This document shows positions 26,810-38,616 of a stretch of DNA of 64,000 bases, in pieces (positions within the stretch are counted from its first letter, which is position 1; each line of letters starts with the position of its first letter). The position numbers and the translations under genes are program-made. Below the pieces are notes generated by a model. It was not told the origin of the DNA, ran no database searches, and worked only from the letters and a program-made list of their open reading frames with translations. Origin of the DNA: Herbidospora sakaeratensis (GTDB lineage: Bacteria; Actinomycetota; Actinomycetes; Streptosporangiales; Streptosporangiaceae); NCBI RefSeq assembly GCF_001570525.1, contig NZ_BBXC01000011.1, positions 414,113 to 478,112 on the forward strand, written 5' to 3'.

Positions 26810-27615
26810 CGCAGGATCTGGCCGATGTTCCGGAACCCGGGCAGGTGCGCCATGATCCACATCGCCGCGCGGCCGGCCGGCGGATAGTCCTCGACGCCCG
26901 GCATGTCGACCACCCGCTGGGCCTCCCGCAGCGTCAGCCCGGGATGCCACGACTCCAGCACGCGCGGATCGTCGATCGCCCAGTAGAGGGTCGCGCCGGC
27001 CTGCCGGACCGGCCGGTTGAACTTCTGGAGCCGGATCCCGGTCGAGTTCTGGCAGTCGAAGATGAGCTCGCCCGTCGCGAACCTGGCGGTCAGCCGCTCG
27101 ATCAGGCGGCGGCCGTCGTCCTCGCGCAGGTACATCGACAGGCCCTCGAACACGACCGCCGTCGGCCGGTCGTCGGGCACCGCGGTCAGCCACTTCTCGC
27201 TCGTGACCGACGAGGCGATGTTGTGATAGTCGCCGTCGGGCCGGTCGATCACCCGGTCACGCAGCTCCAGCACCTCGGGATAGTCGAGGTCGATCCAGCG
27301 CACGAGCGGACCGGGGTCGATGCGCTGGGCCCGGGTGTCGAGCCCGCAGGCGAGGTGTAACACGGTCGCGGCAGGGTGCCGCCGGAGGAAGTCCCGGGTC
27401 CACTCGTCGATGCGCAGGGCCCGCAGGGCGACCCCGGCCGCGGTCATGGGGGTGATGCCGGTCTTCGCGAAGTCGTAGTCGATCCGCTCGACGGCCTGCT
27501 GCGCGGTCTCGTCCTTCAGGATCGAGCGGGGGGAGCGACTGTCGAGAGCTCGGCTCCACAGGGTGGCGAGCATCGTCTCCTGGGCGCCGGCGAGTGAGAT
27601 TTTCTCGCGGTCCAT
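26794..27615 (-). CDS. Leucine-carboxyl-methyltransferase-like SAM methyltransferase
   Basis: A 273-residue member of the LCMT/TcmP-like family. The SAM motif is LHLACGLDTRAQRI, followed by WIDLDYPEVLELR and the VVFEGLSMYL segment. Actinobacteria carry many such O-methyltransferases, some in natural-product pathways. No pathway is evident here. It is divergent, with only 9 bp between its start and that of the esterase gene, so the promoters must overlap. Confidence 0.88.
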   Translation of the reverse strand: MDREKISLAGAQETMLATLWSRALDSRSPRSILKDETAQQAVERIDYDFAKTGITPMTAAGVALRALRIDEWTRDFLRRHPAATVLHLACGLDTRAQRIDPGPLVRWIDLDYPEVLELRDRVIDRPDGDYHNIASSVTSEKWLTAVPDDRPTAVVFEGLSMYLREDDGRRLIERLTARFATGELIFDCQNSTGIRLQKFNRPVRQAGATLYWAIDDPRVLESWHPGLTLREAQRVVDMPGVEDYPPAGRAAMWIMAHLPGFRNIGQILRYSWG

Positions 27616-27624
27616 TACTCCATT

Positions 27625-28815
27625 GTGTACGTTCGCAACGTGGCAGATCGTCTGGATGTATGGACATATGAAATAGATGGCGAATTAGAGGCCGCCTACG
27701 ACCATGCCGTCACTGACGATGAGCGCGCCGCCGCAGGTCGTGAGACCGTCGCCCAGCATCTGCGGTCGCTCGTCACCGCCAACAAGCTCAGAGCGGCCGA
27801 GAACTGGACCGAGAAGTTGCCGCCCGACGCCGAGATCAGGCGGGTCTGGACCCCGCGTGACCCCGCCGCCCTGCGTGCCCGCCTCGACGACGACGACCTG
27901 GCCGTCTGGTCGGAGGACGACGTGCTGCACATCGTCTGGCGCGGGTCGTGCGACCATCCCCGGATCTCCGGCGGCGTCCAGTTCCTCATGTGGCCGGTCG
28001 ACGGCGCCGACGACCTCTGGGAGGCGTCGCTGCGCATCCGCCGCCTCGACGAGTCGGTGATCAGCGTGTACGTCTGCCCCGACGCCCCCACGATGGTGGC
28101 CGAGCGCGAGTGGCGCGGGAAGCTGGCGCCTCCGGCGCTGCCCGAGGTCGCCGAGCTCCGCGGCACCCTGGAGGAGCACCGGCTCGACTTCCTCGGCGAA
28201 CCCCGCACGATCGCCCTTTACGTACCGCCCGGAATTCAGGGCCTGGTGCCGGCGGTCTGCCTGGCCGACGGCCAGATGCTGGCCGCGTTCGCCCCGGTGA
28301 TCGAGGCGGCGATGCTGGCCGGCACCTGCCCGCCGGTGGCCGTGGCGGGCGTCTTCTGCGCCGAGTCGGGCGACGGCGACCCGAGGTCGCACGAGTACCT
28401 CCCCGCCCACGACCCCGAGCGCTTCGCCGCCCACCTCGCCTTCGTCACCGACGAGGTGATCCCGTGGGCCGACGAGCGGTTCCCCGCCTCGGGCGTCTGG
28501 CTGACCGCCGGGGCGTCGAGCGGCGCGGTCTGGGCGCTGAACGCGGCCCAGCGGCGGCCCGACGTCTTCTCCGGCGCGCTCGGGCTCAGCCCCGGCATCC
28601 CCCCGGAGACCGAGCTGCACGCCCTGACCCGGAACTACGTCGGCGGCGGCACCCTCGAATCGGGTTTCCGGTGGGCGGCCGACGACTGGGCCGTGAAGCT
28701 GACCGCCGCCGGCGCGAAGGTCCGCCACGTCGAGTGGGCCGGCGGCCACGACATCTACTGGTGGTCGCAGCACTTCCCGCCCGCTCTAACCTGGCTGACC
28801 GTACGCCCTGAGTGA
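27625..28815 (+). CDS. Enterochelin-esterase-like alpha/beta hydrolase
   Basis: A 396-residue protein. Its N-terminal beta-rich domain (residues 1-180) resembles Fes/IroD, and its C-terminal putative-esterase domain has the nucleophile elbow GASSGAVWA, the YVPPGIQG entry strand and His in GGHDIYWW. Fes-type enzymes hydrolyse ferric-siderophore esters; a siderophore role here is only inferred. The GTG at 27625 lies against a small dyad (ACGTT-CGC-AACGT, 27629-27641), so the GTG at 27640 is an alternative. Confidence 0.75.
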   Translation: MYVRNVADRLDVWTYEIDGELEAAYDHAVTDDERAAAGRETVAQHLRSLVTANKLRAAENWTEKLPPDAEIRRVWTPRDPAALRARLDDDDLAVWSEDDVLHIVWRGSCDHPRISGGVQFLMWPVDGADDLWEASLRIRRLDESVISVYVCPDAPTMVAEREWRGKLAPPALPEVAELRGTLEEHRLDFLGEPRTIALYVPPGIQGLVPAVCLADGQMLAAFAPVIEAAMLAGTCPPVAVAGVFCAESGDGDPRSHEYLPAHDPERFAAHLAFVTDEVIPWADERFPASGVWLTAGASSGAVWALNAAQRRPDVFSGALGLSPGIPPETELHALTRNYVGGGTLESGFRWAADDWAVKLTAAGAKVRHVEWAGGHDIYWWSQHFPPALTWLTVRPE

Positions 28816-28833
28816 AGTTCGCCTATCGCGTAT
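28816..28833 (+). promoter_or_regulatory. ClgR-like box in the clpC promoter
   Basis: CGCCTATCGCG at 28820-28830, preceded by T and followed by TA, fits most positions of the actinobacterial ClgR consensus core CGC-YNANR-GCG. It lies 77 bp before the clpC start. ClgR activates clp genes in Streptomyces and Corynebacterium, so the position is sensible. One core base (C for R) deviates. Confidence 0.45.
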
Positions 28834-28906
28834 TCGGTACCCATCACTCCAATTACCGCGTTCTATGGAGTAACAGGGCCCCCCGGACTCCATGGAGCGG
28901 CGAGAG

Positions 28907-31408
<2,502 letters not shown>

Positions 31409-31420
31409 CAGCGGAAGACC

Positions 31421-31447
31421 AAGGGCCGGGTGATCCACCCGGCCCTT
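31421..31447 (+). terminator. Rho-independent terminator of clpC
   Basis: A 12-bp stem AAGGGCCGGGTG and its complement, a 3-nt loop and the following CGGTTTT tract lie 13 bp after the clpC stop. Confidence 0.9.
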
Positions 31448-31531
31448 CGGTTTTGCCGGACCCAGGAAATATCCACCCCCAGGCATGCCGTTTGTCAAGA
31501 AATGTCTTATTCGGGGGAGGTGGATACCCGC

Positions 31532-32641
31532 ATGCCGGAACGTCTGACGTCGATCGCCCGCCTGGTCGTCACGGCCATGGCCGCGTACGTGATCGCGCTC
31601 GTGCTGCTCGACACCAGGGCGCCCACGCTGGCCCCGCTGACCGCGATGCTCGTCGTCCAGGTCTCGTTCTTCCGGACGCTGAAGCACGCCGGAGGGCGGA
31701 TCGTCAGCGTCGCGGCCGGAGTCCTGGTGTCGGTGGTGATGAGCGGGCTGTTCGGGCTCAGCTGGTGGAGCCTCGGGTTGTCCGTCGCCGTCGCCCTGAG
31801 CCTCGGCCACCTGCTGAAACTGCGGGAGCACCTGCTGGAGGTGCCGATCAGCGCGATGCTGATCCTCCAGTTCGGCACCGGCCCGGCCGCCGCCGACCGG
31901 ATCGTGGAGACCCTGATCGGCGCGGCCGTCGGGCTGGTCACCGTCTTCGTGGCCACCCCGGCGCGGCTGCGCCCGGCCGAGCGGGCCATCGCCGACTTCG
32001 GCGGCCGGGTGGCCGGGCTCCTCGACGACATGGCCGCCGGGCTGGCCGCCGAACCCGGCCCGGAGGCCGTCGCCCGCTGGACCGACCAGGCCAGGAGGCT
32101 CACCGCGGAGATCCACCGGGTCGAGGCGGCCGTCGACACCGCCGACGAGACCGCCCGGCTGCGCGGAGGCGCCGGCTCCGGCCACAGCCGCGCCCTGCGG
32201 GAGGCCCTCGACACCCTGGAACGCGCGATCCCGACCGTACGCGGCCTGGCCCGGAGCATCAGCGACCGCACCGGCCTGCGGATGTGGGAGCCCGAGGTCC
32301 GGGAGCGCCTGGCCGGGGTGCTGCACGACCTGGCCCAGACCACCCGCGACTACGCCGAGGCGGCCACCACCTGCTGCCCCGAGGAGGCCGAGCGCCTCAC
32401 CGGCGAGCTCGACCGCTCACTGGCCGAGGGCCGCCGCCTGCGCGGCGAACTCGGCGCGGTGCTCCGGAACGACCCCGGCCACTGGCACCTGCACGGCGAG
32501 CTGCTCGTCCACCTCGACCGCCTGCTCGACGGCCTGCGCGACGGCCAGGGCCCGGTGGCCTACCGCCGCACCCGCCCGATGGTCAGCAGAGCCGCCGGTA
32601 GGGCTGACCGGGTACGTGCGCGCGCCACTCTTCGGGTGTGA
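31532..32641 (+). CDS. FUSC-family aromatic-acid-exporter-like membrane protein
   Basis: A protein of about 369 residues. It starts with a FUSC/ArAE membrane domain of about six helices (residues 1-145; LAPLTAMLVVQVSFFRTLK, GAAVGLVTVFVATPARLRP) and ends in a soluble helical domain. These proteins export aromatic acids or are putative transporters. The ATG at 31532 is preceded by GGGGGAGG (11 nt). Its last 59 nt overlap the end of the convergent WD40 gene. Confidence 0.8.
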   Translation: MPERLTSIARLVVTAMAAYVIALVLLDTRAPTLAPLTAMLVVQVSFFRTLKHAGGRIVSVAAGVLVSVVMSGLFGLSWWSLGLSVAVALSLGHLLKLREHLLEVPISAMLILQFGTGPAAADRIVETLIGAAVGLVTVFVATPARLRPAERAIADFGGRVAGLLDDMAAGLAAEPGPEAVARWTDQARRLTAEIHRVEAAVDTADETARLRGGAGSGHSRALREALDTLERAIPTVRGLARSISDRTGLRMWEPEVRERLAGVLHDLAQTTRDYAEAATTCCPEEAERLTGELDRSLAEGRRLRGELGAVLRNDPGHWHLHGELLVHLDRLLDGLRDGQGPVAYRRTRPMVSRAAGRADRVRARATLRV

Positions 32642-35600
32642 GGGTGCGACCGGCCTGGTCGCAGACGAGGTCGCGGGCGTCCACGCCGTAGAGCGTCGAG
32701 TCCCAGATCTCCAGGGCCGGCTGGCCCGGCGCGGTGAACCGGCCGCCGCCCACGAGGGTGCCCCCGTCGGGGCTGAACGCCAGCGCGCTCGCCGCGAACG
32801 CCGGGGCGCCGTCGGCCGGGGTGCGGCCGTGGTAGGCGCCGAGGGGCCGGCCGGTCGCGATGTCCCAGAAGCGGACCACCCCGCTGACGTCGCCGCTGGC
32901 CAGCACGCTGCCGTCGGGGCTGAACGCGACCGAGAGCACGTCGCCGGTGTGCCCCAGCAGGGCCGGACCGGCGGCGACGGCCTTGACCGGGTCCCACAAC
33001 CGGATCACCCGGTCGGCGCCCCCGGTGGCCAGCAGCCGCCCGTCGGGGCTGAACGCCACCGCGCGCACGTCGCCGTCGTGGCCGCCGAGCCGCCCGGTCA
33101 GCCGCCGGGTCTGGTTGTCCCACAACTCCACGCCCGGCCCGTAGGCCAGCGCGAGCGTGCGGCCGTCGGGGCCGAGCACGCCGTGGTTGGTGACCTCCTG
33201 CGGCGGGTTGGCCCACAGGGGCTGGCTGGTGCGGCTGTCGACGTCGAGCAGGCTGATCACGTTGTCGGCGCCCAGCACGACCAGGCCGCCGGTCGTGGGG
33301 TCGAACACCATCGAGTGCACCCCGGAGGCGCCCGTCTTGATCGGCACCCCGAGCGGGGTCCGTGAGGCGGTCCGCCAGAGGCGCACCGTGCCGGCGGCGT
33401 CGCCGGTGGCGAAGATCGAGCCGTCCTGGCTGAAGGCGATGGCGTCGACCGTGGCGAACCGGCCGTTCTTCGGGTCGGCGACCCGGATGGTCAGGTCGAG
33501 CACGGAGTCGTACGCCGCCATGTTCCAGACCCGGACGGTCCGGTCGGTGGCCGCGGTGAGCAGGGTGTGCCCGTCGGGCGTGAAGGCGACCGCGACGACC
33601 GTGCCGGTGTGGCCGGTGATCGTGTCGCCGACGCGGCGGCGGCCCGCGGTCTCCCAGATCCGCACCGCCTCGTCGCCGCCCCCGGTGGCGAAGGTGCCGC
33701 CGTCGGGGCTGAACGCGACGGCCTCGACCGCGCGGTCGTGGGCGGCCACGTGGCCCCGCAGCACGAACTCGCGCTCCCCCACGCCCCAGATCTCGACGAC
33801 GCCGTCGGCCCTGCCGACGGCGAGGGTGCGCGTGTTGGGGGTGAGCGCGGCCGAGGTGACCCCCTCGGAGGGCAGCAGGCGCAGCCGTTTCCCGCTCGGC
33901 AGGTCGAAGACCTCCAGGCCGCGGGCGGTCGTGGTGTAGAAGGTGTCGCCGTCGTTGCTGAACAGCACCAGCGGACGCGCACCCGCCGCCGGGAACCGCG
34001 CCACCGGCTGGGCCGTGGTGGTGTTCCAGATGGTGACGGGCCGTCCGGCCGCGGCGACGGCGATGGTCCGCCCGCCGGGGCCGAACGCGACGGCCTTGCG
34101 CCCGAGGCCGCCGTCGTCGACGGCCGCCAGCAGGTCGCGGGCGGCGGTGTCCCAGATCCGCACCGAGCCGTCGGAGGCCGCGGTGGCGAACCGGCGGCCG
34201 TCGCGGGTGAAGGCCAGCGCGCTGATCGGGTCGTCGTGGGCGTGCACGACCGCGAGCCGGACGCCGCCCTGCCAGAGCGTGACGTCACCGCCCGAGGTGG
34301 TGGCCGGCATGCCGGTGGCGCTGACGACCATGGTCTCCACGCCCGGCGGGCGCAGCACGTCGAGCGCGGGATGCGCCGCCGACGCCCGCAGCCCCGCCGC
34401 CGACTCGGGCAACCCGGGCGCGATCTCGGCCCCGGCCAGCCGCAGCAGCCGGGCCAGCACCGGCTGGTCGGCGGCCAGCGCGTCACCCTGGGCGAGCAGA
34501 TGGCGGGCCACGGCGACCGTGCCGCGGTCGACCGCCTCGTCGCGGTCGCGGGTGGCCCCGCTGACCAGCAGCGCCAGCGCGCCGGTGGCCCCGAAGCTGA
34601 GCACGAGCAGCGCCACGGCCGCGATCGAGACCAGGCCCCGCACGAAGGTGCGTTTGTCGTCGGCCCGCCGCCCCGCGAACTCCTGGGCCGCGCTCGCCTC
34701 CAGGAACGCCACCTCGGCCGGGGTCAGCTCGCGCCGGATGCGCCGCACCGCCGCCCGCGCCGCCGCGAGCCGGGCGCCGGTGTAGAGGTGGGGCGCGGCG
34801 AACCCGCTGAGCACCCACCGGTCGGCGTCGGCGGCGAACTCCCGCCGCACCTGACCGGCCGCCCGATCGGCCTCCGTCCACGCCGTGAACCGGGGCCAGG
34901 CCCGGATCACCGCCTCGTGGGCCAGCTCGGCCGTCTCGCCGTCGGCCCGGACCAGCCCGGCCACCGCGAACGGTTCGAGCTCGGGCGTCATCGGGCCCGG
35001 CCGCAGCGTGCCGTGGGGGCCGGCCAGCGCCGACAGCGCCGCCCTGGCGTCGTTGCCCACCAGCGCCCGCTCGGCGCTGCGCGGGATCGCGCCGGTCACC
35101 CGGCCGGTGGCCCGGTAGCCCTCGAACGTCATCGGGCCGCCCGCGCGCCGGTCCCACATCACCCGCAGCGTGTGGGCCAGCAGCGGCAGGTCGCCGTTGT
35201 GGTCGGCGAGCATCTCGTCGACCAGGCCCTCCTCGAAGGTCACCCCGCGGGTCAGGGCGGGCCTTTCGACGGCCGTGCGGAGGTCGTCCGGAGAAAGAGG
35301 AGAGACCAGCAGCGGCCGGGAGAGGGCCGCGACCAGCTCGGGGAAGGCGGCGGCGTCGCCGGTGAAGTCGGCCCGCAGCACCAGCACCACCCGGGCCCGC
35401 GTGGCGGCCAGCGCCCCGATGAAGGTCTGCCGCGCATCGAGGTCGCGGCAGGCCGCGAAGACCTCCTCAAACCGGTCGACCACGATCAGCCCCGGGTCGC
35501 CGAGCTCGTCGAGGTGGTGGGGCGCGGCGGCCAGCCGGTCGTGGTCCATCGTGGCCCCGAAGGCGGCCAGCAGCGCGCCGACCGGATCACCACCCGGCCG

Positions 35601-35792
35601 CAGGCGCAGCCCGCCGAGCCCGACGTCGACCAGGGAGGTCTTCCCGGCCCCCGAGGCCCCCGTGACGACGACCAGCTTCTCGCTCCCGGTACGCCGCCGC
35701 AGGTCGGCAAGGAGGTCGTCGCGGCCGAAGAACACGGCGGCGTCCGCAGCGTCGAACGCCGCCAGCCCCGGATAGGGAGGCCTGCTGGTCAC
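32583..35792 (-). CDS. Membrane-spanning nSTAND ATPase with WD40 propellers
   Basis: A 1069-residue protein in three parts. First is an nSTAND1-type NTPase (PYPGLAAFDAADAAVFFGRDD; Walker A GASGAGKTS at residues 45-53; Walker B near LIVVDRFEE; winged-helix region to about 360). Next is a linker with one membrane helix (about 397-420, ending ALLVSGATRD). Last are about twelve or more WD40 repeats to the end (VRIWDTAARD, VRVWNMAAYD, IRLWDPVKAV and others), enough for two propellers. STAND proteins are ligand-triggered switches in signalling, cell death or phage defence. No effector domain is seen. GTG at 35792 is the chosen start. Confidence 0.85.
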   Translation of the reverse strand: MTSRPPYPGLAAFDAADAAVFFGRDDLLADLRRRTGSEKLVVVTGASGAGKTSLVDVGLGGLRLRPGGDPVGALLAAFGATMDHDRLAAAPHHLDELGDPGLIVVDRFEEVFAACRDLDARQTFIGALAATRARVVLVLRADFTGDAAAFPELVAALSRPLLVSPLSPDDLRTAVERPALTRGVTFEEGLVDEMLADHNGDLPLLAHTLRVMWDRRAGGPMTFEGYRATGRVTGAIPRSAERALVGNDARAALSALAGPHGTLRPGPMTPELEPFAVAGLVRADGETAELAHEAVIRAWPRFTAWTEADRAAGQVRREFAADADRWVLSGFAAPHLYTGARLAAARAAVRRIRRELTPAEVAFLEASAAQEFAGRRADDKRTFVRGLVSIAAVALLVLSFGATGALALLVSGATRDRDEAVDRGTVAVARHLLAQGDALAADQPVLARLLRLAGAEIAPGLPESAAGLRASAAHPALDVLRPPGVETMVVSATGMPATTSGGDVTLWQGGVRLAVVHAHDDPISALAFTRDGRRFATAASDGSVRIWDTAARDLLAAVDDGGLGRKAVAFGPGGRTIAVAAAGRPVTIWNTTTAQPVARFPAAGARPLVLFSNDGDTFYTTTARGLEVFDLPSGKRLRLLPSEGVTSAALTPNTRTLAVGRADGVVEIWGVGEREFVLRGHVAAHDRAVEAVAFSPDGGTFATGGGDEAVRIWETAGRRRVGDTITGHTGTVVAVAFTPDGHTLLTAATDRTVRVWNMAAYDSVLDLTIRVADPKNGRFATVDAIAFSQDGSIFATGDAAGTVRLWRTASRTPLGVPIKTGASGVHSMVFDPTTGGLVVLGADNVISLLDVDSRTSQPLWANPPQEVTNHGVLGPDGRTLALAYGPGVELWDNQTRRLTGRLGGHDGDVRAVAFSPDGRLLATGGADRVIRLWDPVKAVAAGPALLGHTGDVLSVAFSPDGSVLASGDVSGVVRFWDIATGRPLGAYHGRTPADGAPAFAASALAFSPDGGTLVGGGRFTAPGQPALEIWDSTLYGVDARDLVCDQAGRTLTPEEWRAHVPGQPYRRLC

Positions 35793-35902
35793 CTGACAAG
35801 CATGGCCGGAAATCCGAAAAAAGTAACCGGCGGCTGTCGAAACACCCGCCGGCCGTTCGTGGAGGGGTCGTAGGTTCGCACGAGAACGAACGGAGAACAC
35901 CC

Positions 35903-36250
35903 ATGCGCTACCTGATCACACTGACCCGCACCGCCCAGCCCGAGACCCCGCCGCCCGCCGAGCTCATGTCGGCGATCATGCGGCTGGGCCAGGAGGCCAC
36001 CGAGGCCGGCGCCCTCGTCGACCAGAGCGGCCTGCGCGGGCTGGCCGCCGAGGTCGAGGTCGTCGGCGGCAAGCTGACCGTCTCCGACGGCCCGTTCGCC
36101 GAGGCCAAGGAGCTGATCAGCTACGCGGTCTACGAGGTCCGCGACGAGGCCGAGGCGGTCGAGTGGGCCAACCGGTTCATGAAGCTGCACCGGGAGATGT
36201 GGCCCGGCTGGGAGGGCGTGTCCCGCGTCTATCCGCTGATGACATTCTGA
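35903..36250 (+). CDS. YCII-related DGPF protein
   Basis: A 115-residue single-domain YCII-fold protein carrying the eponymous DGPF motif (VSDGPFAEAKE). DGPF genes are regularly found beside ECF42 sigma factor genes, as here, where the sigma gene starts 4 nt after the stop. It may regulate or be regulated by the sigma factor; its biochemical function is unknown. A GGAG ribosome site precedes the ATG. Confidence 0.9.
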   Translation: MRYLITLTRTAQPETPPPAELMSAIMRLGQEATEAGALVDQSGLRGLAAEVEVVGGKLTVSDGPFAEAKELISYAVYEVRDEAEAVEWANRFMKLHREMWPGWEGVSRVYPLMTF

Positions 36251-36254
36251 GGGC

Positions 36255-37451
36255 GTGGGCAGCGTCGATCCGATCCGCACCGTAGAGGCCGTCTGGCGCA
36301 TCGAGTCGGCCAAGGTCATCGCGACCGTGGCCCGGATGACCGGCGACCTCGGCCTGGCCGAGGAGTCGGCTCAGGACGCCTTCGTGCTGGCCCTGGAGTC
36401 GTGGCCGGCCGAGGGCGTGCCGGCGAACCCGGGCGGCTGGCTGACCACGACGGCCAAGCGGAAGGCGATCGACCAGCTGCGGCGGCAGGGCGTCTACGAG
36501 GAGAAACTCCGCGAACTCGCCCTGCGGCCGCCGCCCGGCCCCGAGCCCGAACTGCTGACGCTGATCTTCACGGCCTGCCATCCCGAGGTGGCCGTCGAAG
36601 GGCGGCTGGCCCTGACGCTGCGGCTGCTCGGCGGGCTCACCACGGCCGAGATCGCCCGCGCGTTCCTGGTGCCCGAACCGACGGTCGGGCAGCGCGTCTA
36701 CCGGGCCAAGACGGCGCTCCGGAAGGTCCCGATCGAGCTGCCACCCGCCGAGGAGCTGCCGGCCCGCCTTGCCTCCGTCCTCGAAGTGATCTATCTGATC
36801 TTCAACGAGGGTTACGCGGCGACCTCGGGCGAGTCGTGGACCCGCACCGACCTGTGCTTCGAGGCGCTGCGGCTGGCCCGGGTGCTGGCCGCGCTGATGC
36901 CCGCGTCCTCCGAGGCGGCGGGGCTGCAGGCGCTGCTGGAGATCCAGTCGTCCCGCCTGGCGGCCCGCGTCGGCCCCGGCGGGGAACCGGTCCTGCTCGC
37001 CGACCAGGACCGCTCAAGATGGGACCGGCTGCTGATCCGCCGGGGTCTCGAGGCGCTGGCCCGCGCCGAGTCGACCGGGGTCCTCGGCCCGTACGGCCTC
37101 CAGGCCGCCATCGCCGCCGTCCACGCCCGGGCCCTGACCTTCGCCGACACCGACTGGGCCCGGATGGCCGACCTCTACCGGCTGCTCGCCCACGTGGCCC
37201 CCTCGCCGATCGTCGAACTCAACCGCGCCGTGGCCGTCGGCATGGCCGAAGGGCCCGAGGCCGGGCTGGCGATCCTCGACGGCCTGCCCCTCACCGGCAA
37301 CCCGCACCTCGCGGCCGTACGCGGCGACCTGCTCGAACGCGCCGGCCGGGCGGAGGAGGCCAGGGCGGCCTTCCGCGAGGCGGCCGGGCTCACCCGCAAC
37401 GCCCGCGAGAAGGCCCTCTACGAGCGCCGCGCTAACCCCGGATCTTCCTGA
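36255..37451 (+). CDS. ECF42-type RNA polymerase sigma factor
   Basis: A 398-residue sigma factor, much longer than a minimal ECF factor. Region 2 (AEESAQDAFVLALESWP, NPGGWLTTTAKRKAIDQLRR) and region 4 (GGLTTAEIARAFLVPEPTVGQRVYRAK) lie in the first 170 residues. A helical TPR-like C-terminal extension follows (GYAATSGES, HVAPSPIVELNRAVAVGM). That extension and the DGPF partner define the ECF42 group, which lacks an obvious anti-sigma factor. The start is GTG at 36255. Its end overlaps the convergent epoxide hydrolase gene by about 20 nt. Confidence 0.92.
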   Translation: MGSVDPIRTVEAVWRIESAKVIATVARMTGDLGLAEESAQDAFVLALESWPAEGVPANPGGWLTTTAKRKAIDQLRRQGVYEEKLRELALRPPPGPEPELLTLIFTACHPEVAVEGRLALTLRLLGGLTTAEIARAFLVPEPTVGQRVYRAKTALRKVPIELPPAEELPARLASVLEVIYLIFNEGYAATSGESWTRTDLCFEALRLARVLAALMPASSEAAGLQALLEIQSSRLAARVGPGGEPVLLADQDRSRWDRLLIRRGLEALARAESTGVLGPYGLQAAIAAVHARALTFADTDWARMADLYRLLAHVAPSPIVELNRAVAVGMAEGPEAGLAILDGLPLTGNPHLAAVRGDLLERAGRAEEARAAFREAAGLTRNAREKALYERRANPGSS

Positions 37452-38616
37452 ACGTCCGCCGCAGGTCGTCGACCCATTCGTCGGGGATCTCCCACGGGAT
37501 GAAGTGGCCGCCCCGGTCGTGGGCGGTCAGGTTCACGTGGTTGTACCAGCCGCCCCGGTCACCGGCCGCGAAGGCGGCCACCCGCCGGCCGGTGGTGACG
37601 CCGGGCGGGTTCTCGTAGCCGACGAACGTGATGCCCGTCGGGGCCTCGACCTGCGGCACGCGGTCGTGGGAGGGGGTCCAGGGGTGGCGGTTGGCGTTGG
37701 CGTAGTAGCGCATCGACGTGCCGATCGAATTGTTCACCCAGTAGATCATCGTGTGGGTGAGCAGGTCGTCGGGGGTGAAGGCGTCGCCGTCGCTCCAGCC
37801 GTCCCACCGTTTGAGCAGCCAGGCCAGCAGGCCCGCCGGGGAGTCCGACAGGGCGTGGGCCAGCGTCGAGGAGTCGAGCACGTGCACGGCCAGGTGGGAG
37901 GCGAACCGCCGGTCGAGCGCGACGATCCGGTCTCTGATCTCCGGCGGCAGGTCGTCGGGCAGCACCTGGCCCTGGGCCAGGTCCCACCCCCGGTCGCCGT
38001 TGAACAGGGTGAGCTTCTGGCCCGAGCCGATGTGGATGCCGTAGAGGCTGCCGGCGTACTTGTGGCCGAGTTGCCCGCTGATCAACGCGCCGATGTCGCA
38101 ACCGGCCGCGGCGTAGCGCTCGTGGCCGAGCACCTCGGTCATCAGGGTGTGCCAGAGGTCGGCGACCATCCAGAAGTTCAGGTCGGGCCGGTCGTGCAGC
38201 GGCCCGGGGAAGCCGAAGCCGGGCAGCGACGGCACGATGACGTCGAACGCGTCGGCCGGGTCGCCGCCGTGCGCGGCCGGGTCGGCGAGCGCGTCGACCA
38301 CCTTCGACCAGTGCCAGAACGTCCACGGCCAGCCGTGGGTGAGGATCAGCGGCGTCGGGTCGGGCCCGACGCCGGGGCGGCGCATGTAGTGGACGGGCAC
38401 GCCGTCGACCTCGACCTGCTCGTGGTCGTAGGCGTTGATGGCCGCCTCGGCCTTACGCCAGTCGTAGCCGTCGAGCCAGTAGCCGACCAGCTCCCGCACC
38501 CGGGCGACGGGCACCCCGTAGAACCCGTCGTCGTTGCCCTCGTCGGCGGGCAGCCGGGTCAGTTCGAGCCGCCGCCGCAGGTCGCCGAGCACCTCGTCGG
38601 GCACGTGGATCTTCAT
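37432..38616 (-). CDS. Epoxide hydrolase (EHN-type alpha/beta hydrolase)
   Basis: A 394-residue protein with the N-terminal epoxide-hydrolase domain (VPDEVLGDLRRRLELTRLP), the oxyanion HGWPWTFWHW, nucleophile Asp in AAGCDIGALIS, and catalytic His in DRGGHFIPWE. It should open epoxides to diols in the cytoplasm; the substrate is unknown. Its ATG overlaps the stop of the PIG-L gene, so the two are coupled. Confidence 0.9.
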   Translation of the reverse strand: MKIHVPDEVLGDLRRRLELTRLPADEGNDDGFYGVPVARVRELVGYWLDGYDWRKAEAAINAYDHEQVEVDGVPVHYMRRPGVGPDPTPLILTHGWPWTFWHWSKVVDALADPAAHGGDPADAFDVIVPSLPGFGFPGPLHDRPDLNFWMVADLWHTLMTEVLGHERYAAAGCDIGALISGQLGHKYAGSLYGIHIGSGQKLTLFNGDRGWDLAQGQVLPDDLPPEIRDRIVALDRRFASHLAVHVLDSSTLAHALSDSPAGLLAWLLKRWDGWSDGDAFTPDDLLTHTMIYWVNNSIGTSMRYYANANRHPWTPSHDRVPQVEAPTGITFVGYENPPGVTTGRRVAAFAAGDRGGWYNHVNLTAHDRGGHFIPWEIPDEWVDDLRRTFRKIRG

